64,000 bases of DNA from Tetrapyrgos nigripes (lineage: Eukaryota > Basidiomycota > Agaricomycetes > Agaricales > Campanellaceae), in NCBI GenBank assembly GCA_013368315.1, contig JAACJM010000087.1:272802-336801 (forward strand), read 5' to 3'. Each line of letters begins with the position of its first letter. The first letter of the stretch is position 1. This document shows positions 10,995-20,541 of this stretch, piece by piece. The position numbers and the translations under genes were made by a program. Below the pieces are notes generated by a model. It saw nothing but the letters and a program-made list of their open reading frames with translations, did not search any database and was not told where the DNA came from.

Positions 10995-13900
10995 TCAATC
11001 CCGAACATATAGCACTCCTATCATTATTTTGCTCTCATTATCTGCGGTTTTAAAGTAAGTCTCATTGACATCATTGATATTGCAATTCTCTGGCTGGAAA
11101 TTCCTTTGACAAGTGATACCATCATGATAGTATATTGAGCCGTTTGGAGTTATAAAACAGCATGTAAAGTGATGCCCACCCATGTATGTAATTGCTCTAG
11201 GTGTAAATCCTATCACTGTGCCAGTCGCATCTGGTATAGTCAATTTCTGGTTGAGATTCATTTGTGTGTCAAAAATATTGAAGTATATAAGTGGAGATGT
11301 TTCTGTTATTACTGATTGAAGAGGTTGATTCCCTTCACAGATACATGAAAGACCTACATTGTGAAGGTTACCAGTCATGTAGTCATGCATCCAGTCTTGG
11401 ATATAATATGGGCGTTTGAACTTGGATTTCCATGTTCTATCCGGATAGATGTCCATAACTGACTTCAGAACAATCTGACCAAATGTCTCATTTACTTGTA
11501 CGAATGATTGGCACGTCAGACATAGTAACTCAGCTCTAGAATATGAGAGTGTACCAAACATTTGATGTGCAAGTTCATCAATATGACCTCCTCGTTGTCC
11601 ATAAGGGAAGCTCTCTGGGTCTATGCTATGAAGCTGTTGTCGCACAATATTACGTCCATTTTGTAATGTCTGCACATTTTTCTCAGTTAAGACAAAGTTT
11701 GTGATTAATCCTGCTGAAAATCTATTTAATTGATTCAAGAATAGACTCCATTTTTCCTTATCCTCTCGCCAAAGATTTAATATTACAGTGAATATAGTAT
11801 CATAAGGACAGCTCCAATCTTGGGCATTCCAAATCATGCCCTGCAGGGATAATGTAGATATTGATTCCTGTCTACTATCTGTGTCAGGCTTAAGCTTTTT
11901 GCTTGAAACTGATTGTTCATCATTTTTTCTTTTTCTCAGTGTTTTAGTATGCACTACCAATTGCCATGGTGTATTCTCTGTAATGGAAGGGACTAGTTTA
12001 TCTCCTGGCTCTATCAAAGTTTCAGGCATATCAATGGGAATATAGTCTTCTCCTTTGGAATCAAAATAACTTCTAATCAATTGGTTTCTCGTTTTTCCAG
12101 TTACTTTAGGATCGAGCCTTTGAGTGTATTGCATTTCAGTTATTTCATTTAGCAACAAAAGTTCTCTGAATTCTTGCCTCAAATATCCTGATATTCCGCT
12201 CTCAATTTTTCTTGAGTCAATCTGGTCCAGGAGCACTGTTCCGTCAGCATTGCTGCTTCGTGAGAATGCGGTATAATAAGCATGATGGTTCTTGAGATTT
12301 TTGCAATGTATAAGATTGTGAATTCTTATTTTTCCCTGTGACACATAATCAGTGATAGCAAAGTTAGGTAGAATCATCACTTGCTCTCTTTTAATTGTAA
12401 GACAAGTATCATTTGGAAGGATACATTTCACGGTCTGAGATGATCTTGATAGTGGAACTACATTCTTTGGAAGATCTGGTAGAAAGATGTCTTTTGGAGG
12501 ATTTTTTAACTTGACAAATAATGTATCTAACACTCTCTGTCCTTGTGGACCAATGTTTTCTTGCGAACCATATACAGTTCCTTCTTGGCCATTTGTAATG
12601 CAAAATTCTGTTGCATAGTTTTGCTTGATGATTATAGGCAGACCTATACACAGGCTTAATTTTCCAGGAATATGATTATTTGTTGTAGAAGGCATGGCAT
12701 TCCAAAGAAAATCCTGACATGTTAAGTCAATTTTTCCGTGCTTAAGCACACCTTCTCTAGTTCGTTTTTTCCCTCTTTTTTGATCTCCAACTTGCGTAGA
12801 ACTTGAGACAATAGAGTCAATTGCGAAGAAATCTACAAGTTTCTGATTTGTATCAGATGCATATCGTGCAGTTCCTTTTTGATTAATTGTATCTTTGTGT
12901 ACATTCCATGCAGTTATGATAGATGTGTTTCGGAATTCCTCCTTTAAAAAGATTCCCCTGTTTTGTGGAGTAGCAGTAAGACTCTGCAGAAATTGGATAT
13001 CATCAGGTTTACATTTTCCATATCTCATATTCTCAAGTGCTTTCCTTAAAGCAGTATCTTGTGGTGATTCTTTCGTTTGGCGCATGTTTTCTTTTAGAAT
13101 CACAGCTGTTGTAACTTGTTGCCAAATAGATTTTCCCAGAGAGTGTTCTTGTTCCTTAGACTTCACTCTTGGATTAATTTCCATTTCAACTGGATGATAT
13201 AAATAAGGGCCTACTACTGGAGGTATTTGCGCAAAGTTGCCAGCAAGTATGATATTTACTCCTCCAAAAGGCTTTTCTGGTTGGTTCTTAGCTGCAGTAA
13301 GTCTAGCACTGATTTGGTACATATCATGGCAGTTTATCATTGAAATTTCATCCAAAAAAATGTATTCAACTCCTCTCAATTTCTCCTGAACTTGCTTAAT
13401 GGAGGCAGATTCATGTAAAAAACCAGTTTCTTTGTTATTATTATTTCTAATACCTAAAACAGAATGATAATTAGCTCCATTCAATAATGCAGCAGCAGTT
13501 CCTGTTGGTGCTAAACAGACAAATCTGTAGTGTTCATCTCTAGCTTCAAAAAGATCTTTCAGAGCCTTAATTACTTGTGATTTGCCTGTGCCACCCATTC
13601 CCCCTAGATACATCTTTAGCTGCTCTGTTTGAGGACTGCTGATATGATTAGCAATAATTCGAAATGCTCTTTGCTGATCATTGTTCAACATGAACTTTTT
13701 TACACATGACTCAATCTTTTCTTGAGAGTCTGCTAAAGCTGCAGTATAAATTTTCATAAAGTATGCAGCTGGAAGAATTGTTATTGACACTTGTGACTGT
13801 GGAGGTAGCATTGGGGGAAGGTTTGGTGGTATTAAGGATTGTGATGGAATTTGAGCAAGTCGAGTATCATTTATTTTTTGCTTTAGCTGTTTTATGATTG

Positions 13901-16280
13901 AATCCCATTCTAAGCCATTTCGCCTTTCTGTTGGCTGAAACATTTTTGGTGGCAAGTCACAAGACAGTGTATTTGATTCTTTACCAAACCGTCCAATCTG
14001 CTGAACCCAATATTCCACATCCTTGCTCTGCTGACAATGTCTAATATATTGAGGTCCTAGCATATCAACATCACCATAATCATCCATTTCTTCATACTCT
14101 CCATAGTGATCTGCTGAATCATGACTTGGATCATTTATTATACTATTTAATGATTTTGAAAAGGAATTAAAGGAAAATCCACTTTTTTTGAGCTGTAAAT
14201 GAAAATCATCTCGTGCATCATAGCATTCATATTTTAAGTTAAAGTTATTCATTATTTCTTTCTGTCTTTGTGTGAAATCAAACTGTGCAAAGCTCTCTGA
14301 CAAATCTTTATTTGAAAACATGAAATCATTCCCATGTCTCCATGGCTTGAACAAACATAGCATGGTTAAAAAATAAAAATCCTCATCTCCCTGATTTTTC
14401 CGGGGGAAGGAGGCGCCTTTGAAGTTTGGAATAATGTTCTGCTGTCTGCTAGGATCACAAGACACTTCGTGTGTTGAATATTGAGGATGTTCACTTTGAA
14501 ATCTATGATATCCTTTAGATATAGCATAGTTTTCGTTTATTGTAGCCTCATCGGATACGTGAGTTTTTCTTAGTCTTGGACGTTTTTGGACTTTAGCAGT
14601 TTGTATCCATTCATATAAACTCATGTATTCATACTCACTCGGTCTGAATCTGTAGTTATCAACTTGCGATGTTCCAAAAATCTTTTTTTGGTTTGTTTTC
14701 AATACTACTTTCTCAGCATTTTGTGAATCTTCTGGATGAGGGGGTGTATACTGAGATGGAGCCATATTGTTTGACATATCTTTTAAAGTGCAGCTCTTTA
14801 CTGTGCCCGCTTCAAGATCAGCTTCAAGATCAAGCTGGATAGCTGCAACATATGTTTGCCACCAAAAGTCAATGAAGGAATGACTGACATAGTGGTCTGG
14901 TAAGCCTAACAAATATAGTGAAGCAAGAGGACTTCCTATTTCAAGTTTTGTTTGTAAGCTATTAACCAGCCACATTAGAAGTGTTCGTGTAGTATATTCA
15001 GGATCTTCAGTAGTGTTAAGAATCTCTACATTTTTTTCCAGAATATCAGATAATAATGAAAAAATCTGGTGGGTTTTTAATGACTGCTTTGTGATGTAAT
15101 CTGAAACATACGCCACTATTGCCTTGACTGAAGTACCTGACATCAAGCTAGTAACATCAGTGTTTGCCCTGATAGCATAGGTCAGCTCAGCAGTAATTGT
15201 ATTCATCATAGGTTCTAGCTTTTTAAGATTAAAATGACCATCTTTTATATCAAAATGACTTTCTGAGAACGTGTCCCGTGGAAAGCGTTTGACACATTCG
15301 CCTTCCTTGTTTTGACAACCCCTATAAGCACTTCTTTTTATAGCTATAGTACTAGCATTGTCCCCTGGCTTTATAGTATTCTCCTCAGTATACATTGATT
15401 TACATGTATGTATATTAGAGCGCAGTAAGATATCGTCAACTGTTTTCTCATATTTAGACCACCAATTTTTTAATTCAAGACTAATATTTTGTTTGCTGTT
15501 TGCACTACAGTCACAAAATGCTGGTGGCATATCTGGTAATGTTTGTGTAGGATCCTGATAGTTCATTGATGCCTGAAAAGACTGTTCGGTGACTATATCA
15601 TGGATACCTGTTCTTGCTGTCCGCACATGTGGAATCTTCGCCTTGACTTCAGCATGACTACCTGTTAGAAACTCTCCTCTATGTACACTTTCTAGATAAT
15701 CAATTAGTGCTTGCTGAAACTCAGAATCATTATTCATGATTCTGTCACGCATTTGTTGAGGAGTTAGCGCTGCACGGATCCATAATAGTAGATGCAAATG
15801 AAGTGTAAGCCTCCCTTGTTGCTCAACAGTTCCATAATATGCTGCTGTATCACCAAATATACCAGTATGTCCAGCTTTCACACCTAAAATGTGAAGTAGA
15901 AACATTTCAACCATAAAGTTGAAGAACTTTGCAGCTGCCACAGGATTTTCGGCAATTAATTTATAACGCTCATTATAGGATCTGAGTTCAGGACTGAATG
16001 TTGTTTTGGTATCAGCAAAATATAAAGAGATAGGATGCAGATGATCAGCAGGAGATAGTGTAATAAACCACACTGGAGTGCCTAGGAAAGAAATCAAGGA
16101 CAAGATTTCGTTTCGCATATTTTTCTTACTTGTCAAAGATCCCTGCACTTGACAACTAACATGATCAATGTCATTCAATATACTGAAACATTTAGTCTCG
16201 TCAGGATTAGCAGGTATAACCTTTTCACCATCAATCATTCTTTGAGTTATAGTTTTCACAACTGAGGAATCTAAAGTCAT
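10995..16280 (-). CDS. Helitron Rep-helicase with C-terminal cysteine-protease-like domain
   Basis: A 1761-residue open frame, numbered from its first Met. The HUH Rep domain has GRLTLHLHLLLW (HLH at ~161-163) and the two-tyrosine motif YVSDYITK (~391-398). A Cys-rich segment GCQNKEGECVKRFPR lies between them. The SF1B Pif1-like helicase has Walker A GGMGGTGKS (~893-901), Walker B FLDEIS (~975-980), motif III GNFAQIPP (~1014-1021) and a late AYYTAFSRSSNADG. After a basic linker a separate domain shows WSCPYDTIF (Cys ~1491), GGHHFT (His ~1704) and YYHDG (Asp ~1720), plus CLTC and CIC pairs, resembling a C19/USP-like fold. Expected role: rolling-circle transposition in the nucleus. The main frame is uninterrupted, but the true N-terminus lies upstream in another frame, so this Met is not the native start. 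Confidence 0.9.
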   Translation of the reverse strand: MTLDSSVVKTITQRMIDGEKVIPANPDETKCFSILNDIDHVSCQVQGSLTSKKNMRNEILSLISFLGTPVWFITLSPADHLHPISLYFADTKTTFSPELRSYNERYKLIAENPVAAAKFFNFMVEMFLLHILGVKAGHTGIFGDTAAYYGTVEQQGRLTLHLHLLLWIRAALTPQQMRDRIMNNDSEFQQALIDYLESVHRGEFLTGSHAEVKAKIPHVRTARTGIHDIVTEQSFQASMNYQDPTQTLPDMPPAFCDCSANSKQNISLELKNWWSKYEKTVDDILLRSNIHTCKSMYTEENTIKPGDNASTIAIKRSAYRGCQNKEGECVKRFPRDTFSESHFDIKDGHFNLKKLEPMMNTITAELTYAIRANTDVTSLMSGTSVKAIVAYVSDYITKQSLKTHQIFSLLSDILEKNVEILNTTEDPEYTTRTLLMWLVNSLQTKLEIGSPLASLYLLGLPDHYVSHSFIDFWWQTYVAAIQLDLEADLEAGTVKSCTLKDMSNNMAPSQYTPPHPEDSQNAEKVVLKTNQKKIFGTSQVDNYRFRPSEYEYMSLYEWIQTAKVQKRPRLRKTHVSDEATINENYAISKGYHRFQSEHPQYSTHEVSCDPSRQQNIIPNFKGASFPRKNQGDEDFYFLTMLCLFKPWRHGNDFMFSNKDLSESFAQFDFTQRQKEIMNNFNLKYECYDARDDFHLQLKKSGFSFNSFSKSLNSIINDPSHDSADHYGEYEEMDDYGDVDMLGPQYIRHCQQSKDVEYWVQQIGRFGKESNTLSCDLPPKMFQPTERRNGLEWDSIIKQLKQKINDTRLAQIPSQSLIPPNLPPMLPPQSQVSITILPAAYFMKIYTAALADSQEKIESCVKKFMLNNDQQRAFRIIANHISSPQTEQLKMYLGGMGGTGKSQVIKALKDLFEARDEHYRFVCLAPTGTAAALLNGANYHSVLGIRNNNNKETGFLHESASIKQVQEKLRGVEYIFLDEISMINCHDMYQISARLTAAKNQPEKPFGGVNIILAGNFAQIPPVVGPYLYHPVEMEINPRVKSKEQEHSLGKSIWQQVTTAVILKENMRQTKESPQDTALRKALENMRYGKCKPDDIQFLQSLTATPQNRGIFLKEEFRNTSIITAWNVHKDTINQKGTARYASDTNQKLVDFFAIDSIVSSSTQVGDQKRGKKRTREGVLKHGKIDLTCQDFLWNAMPSTTNNHIPGKLSLCIGLPIIIKQNYATEFCITNGQEGTVYGSQENIGPQGQRVLDTLFVKLKNPPKDIFLPDLPKNVVPLSRSSQTVKCILPNDTCLTIKREQVMILPNFAITDYVSQGKIRIHNLIHCKNLKNHHAYYTAFSRSSNADGTVLLDQIDSRKIESGISGYLRQEFRELLLLNEITEMQYTQRLDPKVTGKTRNQLIRSYFDSKGEDYIPIDMPETLIEPGDKLVPSITENTPWQLVVHTKTLRKRKNDEQSVSSKKLKPDTDSRQESISTLSLQGMIWNAQDWSCPYDTIFTVILNLWREDKEKWSLFLNQLNRFSAGLITNFVLTEKNVQTLQNGRNIVRQQLHSIDPESFPYGQRGGHIDELAHQMFGTLSYSRAELLCLTCQSFVQVNETFGQIVLKSVMDIYPDRTWKSKFKRPYYIQDWMHDYMTGNLHNVGLSCICEGNQPLQSVITETSPLIYFNIFDTQMNLNQKLTIPDATGTVIGFTPRAITYMGGHHFTCCFITPNGSIYYHDGITCQRNFQPENCNINDVNETYFKTADNESKIMIGVLYVRD

Positions 16281-17869
16281 GAGTCTTTCAACAACAGACT
16301 TGAAGTTTTTTCTTTTGGTAAGGATAAAGCTGCCAGTAGATGCATTTTGATCTGGCGTATATTAAATGCTATCATTGGAAAATAGAGATCCTTTTGAAAT
16401 CTTTTATCATAGTATTGTAGCTTGCTTTGAATTTGTGATTCTTCGCTAAGCCTACCTTCAATAAATTCATTTCCGAATCCACCATAGCCATATGGAAAGA
16501 GCCACGGAAACAGGCTTGGAAATAATGAAGGATTATTATATATGCTTTGTGGTGTAGGATCTGATACAATTCCTAAAGTCTTTCCACCGGTATGTAGATG
16601 ATAGAGTGCAAATGCCTTCAGCTTATTGACATCAGCATCTGTGTACTCTTGACCACTGAGACCATGAACAACAAATGGGCAAGGATCTGAATCTGTACCT
16701 TCTGTTTCATCTGTGTCATGAACACTCATTGTTAAAGGATCTTTCATAAGTTCCTCATTTTCCGATTTCATATACTGAATTTCAATGGGAATTCCATACT
16801 CTGGGTAGGTTGACGAATTTCTTTGTGAAATGTTCAAGTCTTGATAGTCTTTGTGATTCAATTTCAGCCATGTCAATGCATCTGCAACCTTATTTCTTCT
16901 AACTAATAAAGGAATTTTCTGCAATTCAGTTTTTGTAGGCTTTGCTGGACCCATGAAGACAAAAGCAAGAACTTTGCTCAGCTCCTTTCTTGATGGTGGT
17001 AAGACCTGATGAATAGTTGCAGTAGGATTTGCAAACATAACTGCATTTGCTATAAGTTTCCCTCGTCCAGATTTGACTCGAACTACACATCAATTGTGTC
17101 TAATCCGTGCTATAAGAAGTGACTCTGCATAAGTCAAGTTTTTGAGCTCATTAGGAATTTCTCCAATCCACTGGCCATTTGCAAGGGCTTTGAGTGGAAC
17201 ACGATTATTCTTGAGAGACAAATCACATTCAGCACAAACAAATTTACATCCTAATGCTAATATTGGCTCAGTCAAACTTTCCACCGTCTCATTAATATGT
17301 TTCCGTTCCTTTCTAGTCACATAGGGCCGGATTAGCAAATCTCTATCAAATACTGATTCATCAAGATTTGCATCTGAGAACACAGTTTTAGTTGACCGCA
17401 AATAGCACATCCAGCCTCTTCAAAATTCCTGGTGAACAGAACTTAGCAATACCACTGAGTATTTGATGTCGTAACTTGAAAGTTGGTGGATTTGGAGGGA
17501 AATGTGCACTTTGTTCATTACAAAGAGTATTGTCAAGTATATCATTCCCACATGTTTGAACAGATTTTTTGTAGAAGTTTTCTGTATTTTCTTATATATT
17601 TTTAGTTTAGGTACAAAAACATAGTGGAAAGCACTGCATGAAACTCCACATGTGTGAGTAGAAAGGACCTGTCTGATAGCTTCGATGAAGGATTTCTTTG
17701 GTAGTATAACATTATGCTTTTTTGCTAGCATGTGCAATTTCTTTAGTGGTAATTGTGTGACAACTAGATGCAGTGGAATATTATCACATAATATATAGTT
17801 TGTATATTGAGGAGCTTGAATTGATTGCTGGACTACATCAGCTAGTTCAAATTCAGACTTATCTGACAA
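16277..17869 (-). pseudogene. N-terminal region of the same Helitron protein, split by frame changes
   Basis: In order: 17869-17600 (LPLKKLHMLAKKHNVILPKK...HTCGVSC, the usual Helitron leader), about 17520-17420 in another frame (NEQSAHFPPNPPTFKLR), 17410-17090 (CKFVCAECDLSL, LANGQWIGEIPNEL, SLLIARIRHN, a DUF6570-like region) and 17038-16277 (ending QIKMHLLAA). The frame changes near 17530 and 17420, where FEEAGCAICGQL is readable only out of frame, and again near 16330, where FILTKRKNFKSVVERL leads into the main frame. Introns could explain some of these, but the last looks like a 1-2 base indel. Either the copy has begun to decay or the assembly has errors. Confidence 0.7.
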
Positions 17870-17870
17870 G

Positions 17871-18443
17871 CTAGTTTTTTTCTTCCAGCTGCATAAAAGC
17901 GATATGAGGCTTTAGCAATTCATAGGTTATTGGTTTGGGCTTCCCTCCACCTATTAGGCTAGAGATATAGACTCTCTTCAAAAGCAAGCAGGGATTTTGA
18001 GTGTCGCGCTTGCATAGATTCTGATAATCATGTCTGCGCAAAAAAAATCTCATAATTGATAGGAACAGCAAAACAATTTCAAGCTTCAGATCACGAATAC
18101 AGTGCAGGAAGTCATATTTAAGGATCAATATATGATTGAATTTGTCTGCAACACGGCAATATTGCTGACTTTGGTTCTTATTATCCCTGACGAAAGTATC
18201 TGTTTGGATCTCATATATATTTGTAATTGAATGAGGTTTCAGGAAACTCAAAGCACTAACATAACTATGATGCATAAATGTACCTGTTGGTTTATATACA
18301 TGCAAAATAATTTCTCGAGTAAAATCAATTTCTGGAGTAAGAGTAAAATCAATTTCCAGGGCAGTTTCCATTGGATGGTGCAAAGAGAGATTAAATGCAA
18401 TCTGTAATACCGTTGGTGCCCAAAAATTTGCTGTAGAGAACAA
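17871..18443 (-). CDS. Uncharacterised 190-aa frame upstream of the Helitron gene
   Basis: An open frame lies directly upstream of the Helitron leader, only two bases before it, and in a different frame. I recognise no domain. It contains a hydrophobic stretch (LEIVLLFLSIMRFFL). It could be a chance frame in AT-rich 5' sequence or an additional 5' exon. Low confidence that it encodes a protein. Confidence 0.2.
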   Translation of the reverse strand: MFSTANFWAPTVLQIAFNLSLHHPMETALEIDFTLTPEIDFTREIILHVYKPTGTFMHHSYVSALSFLKPHSITNIYEIQTDTFVRDNKNQSQQYCRVADKFNHILILKYDFLHCIRDLKLEIVLLFLSIMRFFLRRHDYQNLCKRDTQNPCLLLKRVYISSLIGGGKPKPITYELLKPHIAFMQLEEKN

Positions 18444-18754
18444 ATGACAAACCTCTGGACTTGAAAGTGTTCAGCAGGAATGGGTGCCATATACACTTTT
18501 TTAGGACTGGCACTCTGAAACCAGTGCAAGACAGTGAGGAGCACTGAGCAAATCAGGTAGAAAGAAGTAGTGATGAGCATAGTGCGGAGACGTGGCAAGG
18601 GAACAATGGTACGATGTGGTTTGAGTCAAAGAGACATGGCAATTGATTTGCTGACTTAAAGTACGGGAAATCCTGGCGGTCCTGACCTGGACTAATTTCG
18701 GACGACTCAAATGAAACTTCGACTTGTCTAAACTCTCTAATATACATATATGAG

Positions 18755-18925
18755 TAACAACGAGTACCTAGCCAAAGACTTCAACTGGTGAGAACAAACG
18801 GCACCCCGTAGCTTCTCCGAAATTCCACTTCAGTATCCGTGCCTTTGCCTTCCTTCTCCAACCTATTCTCCAATACGTGTCGACGCTCTAGTCTTCTCTA
18901 AGATTTATCGCCGCCAACAGAGTAA
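18755..18925 (-). pseudogene. bZIP transcription-factor fragment, copy 1 (frameshifted)
   Basis: A degraded copy of the sequence at 19623-19810. The DNA aligns through TTGGCGGCGA, CTAGAGC, TTGGAGAA and GGGGTGCCGTT. In one frame it gives RLERRHVLENRLEKEGKG and then YGVPF, the zipper start and tail. The basic region is out of frame. It is a dead fragment carried within the large Helitron. Confidence 0.6.
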
Positions 18926-19622
18926 CACAAGCGAGCTGCGAGCGAAGACAGCAGGTACCTCGCGAGAAATTGCAGAGGGAGTACGAGGCGTGCGGCAGTG
19001 ATGTTTTTCCTTGTACACAGTCTGTTTGTTGAGGAAGGAAGTGGTAAGGAAGAGGGAGGTGGAGATGGTATTGGTAGAGCGTGAGGAGGAAAAGAAAGAA
19101 AACGATTAGCTTGAGTGTGCTTTAGTACCGGGAGTAGAGAGGAGTGAATTCCATGAAACAGAAAACGACAGAACAGTGCCCGGGACGCCTTCTGCTGCCC
19201 CAGGGTCGTGGCTGCATTCTCGCCCAGGCAAGGCAAAATGAGGAAAAAGAACAAAAAAAAAGACTCACCACGCAAAGGCAAAGCACCCCCAGCCATTTCT
19301 TGAGAAAGAGCAATCCAAGAACAAGTTTTCGACATCAGCAGTTTTTCTTGTGGGGTTCGAAGGGAAAAGAACCGTCAGGGATGGAGAAGATGACCGGGGT
19401 CTTTCATCAAAAGGTCCCGAATTCCGACTGAATCGTTTGAGTAGTTCAGGTGACTATCTGCTAGTGTTTGTGACACTTGAAAGTGAGAGTATGAGGCTGA
19501 GAAACGGGTACACTCTCTATACGAGATGTGGTGTTAAGGAGAGCTTTATGTGCAAGCGAGCGATGACGACGATGAGAAGAGTGGATGGGTATCATGAGCC
19601 GGAAGAGTCAGCCAAAGGCCGC
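18926..19622. other. Spacer between the two bZIP fragments
   Basis: Hydrophobic low-complexity frames run on the minus strand here but show no domain. The segment probably records the duplication that produced two bZIP copies. Confidence 0.35.
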
Positions 19623-19810
19623 TCACGTCGACTCATCCTCATCGAAAGAGAACGGCACCCCATGGCTCCTCAAGATCTGCTCCAGCGTCTGCGCCTTGGT
19701 TTTCCACCTCTCAACCTGAACCATCAAATCGTCCACCTTGTTCTCCAACATCTGTCAATGCTCTAGCCTGCGCTTCCTAGACTTCCTCGCCGCCAAGGTG
19801 TTCTGGCATT
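19623..19810 (-). pseudogene. bZIP transcription-factor fragment, copy 2 (GCN4-like)
   Basis: The minus strand reads QNTLAARKSRKRRLEH, a TGA stop (19755-19757), then QMLENKVDDLMVQVERWKTK and AQTLEQILRSHGVPF, ending at a stop. The NTLAARKSRKR block is the DNA-contacting basic region of GCN4/CPC1-type bZIP proteins, and the heptad-spaced L/V/M residues form the zipper. Sequence up to about 20000 may hold a decayed upstream part. It is a fragment of a host regulator, plausibly captured by the Helitron, and is non-functional because of the stop and missing activation domain. Confidence 0.72.
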
Positions 19811-20541
19811 GTTTTCACTCGAACTTGTTTGATGGTAATAAAGGTTGTGGGCCGTGTCTGAAATGGCGACGGGGGAAGCTTTACAGTTGTGGGTGCGGCA
19901 CAGAGGGCGGCCTAGTGATTCTGTTACGATGTGACGACGTCAGGTCTTGTCTGGATAACAGAGACATAGAGCAAGCTCCATTGACTGCGGGTGCGGCAGA
20001 TGACATACCCCATCATCTGTCATGCTTCCATCCTGCCCTTCAATGCCCTGATCTACACTCTCTTCTCGTCAAAGAACCTTCACAATCGCAAAATTTTCGG
20101 GATAAATCTGTATGCTGCATGAAGAAGGATGGTGGTAAAGAAACAAATTGAGATGCTCGGGTTGGGCTCAGGGCTTGCTGACAAATAATCACCCAAATTA
20201 GGCAAGTCGGTCTTCCCCCCATCCTTCGTTCGAACTTTTGCTTATCTGCTGTATATAGGAAAACAGATCTACCACTAAGCTCAACAAAGTACATTTCTAT
20301 TTTCACCAAGTGTTTAGGTATATAGAGGCAAAAAATCATGAGATTCTGACTTGATTACAATTCACAAATAGTGATTTCATTGGATCTATGTACAACTGCA
20401 GTATCCTTGAGCAAATACTAGATAGAGTACTTATTATGGTTGAGCACAATAAGGGTATAGCACTGTTGAAAGAACATTGTAGATACTAGGTGTTGGTAGG
20501 GGTGCCCAGAACAATGACGATGCAAATATTGAAATTCACCC

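Noticed and set aside
18898..19335. Hydrophobic 145-codon minus-strand frame
   Set aside because: Composition is driven by T/C-rich sequence between two bZIP fragments; no domain or splice context.
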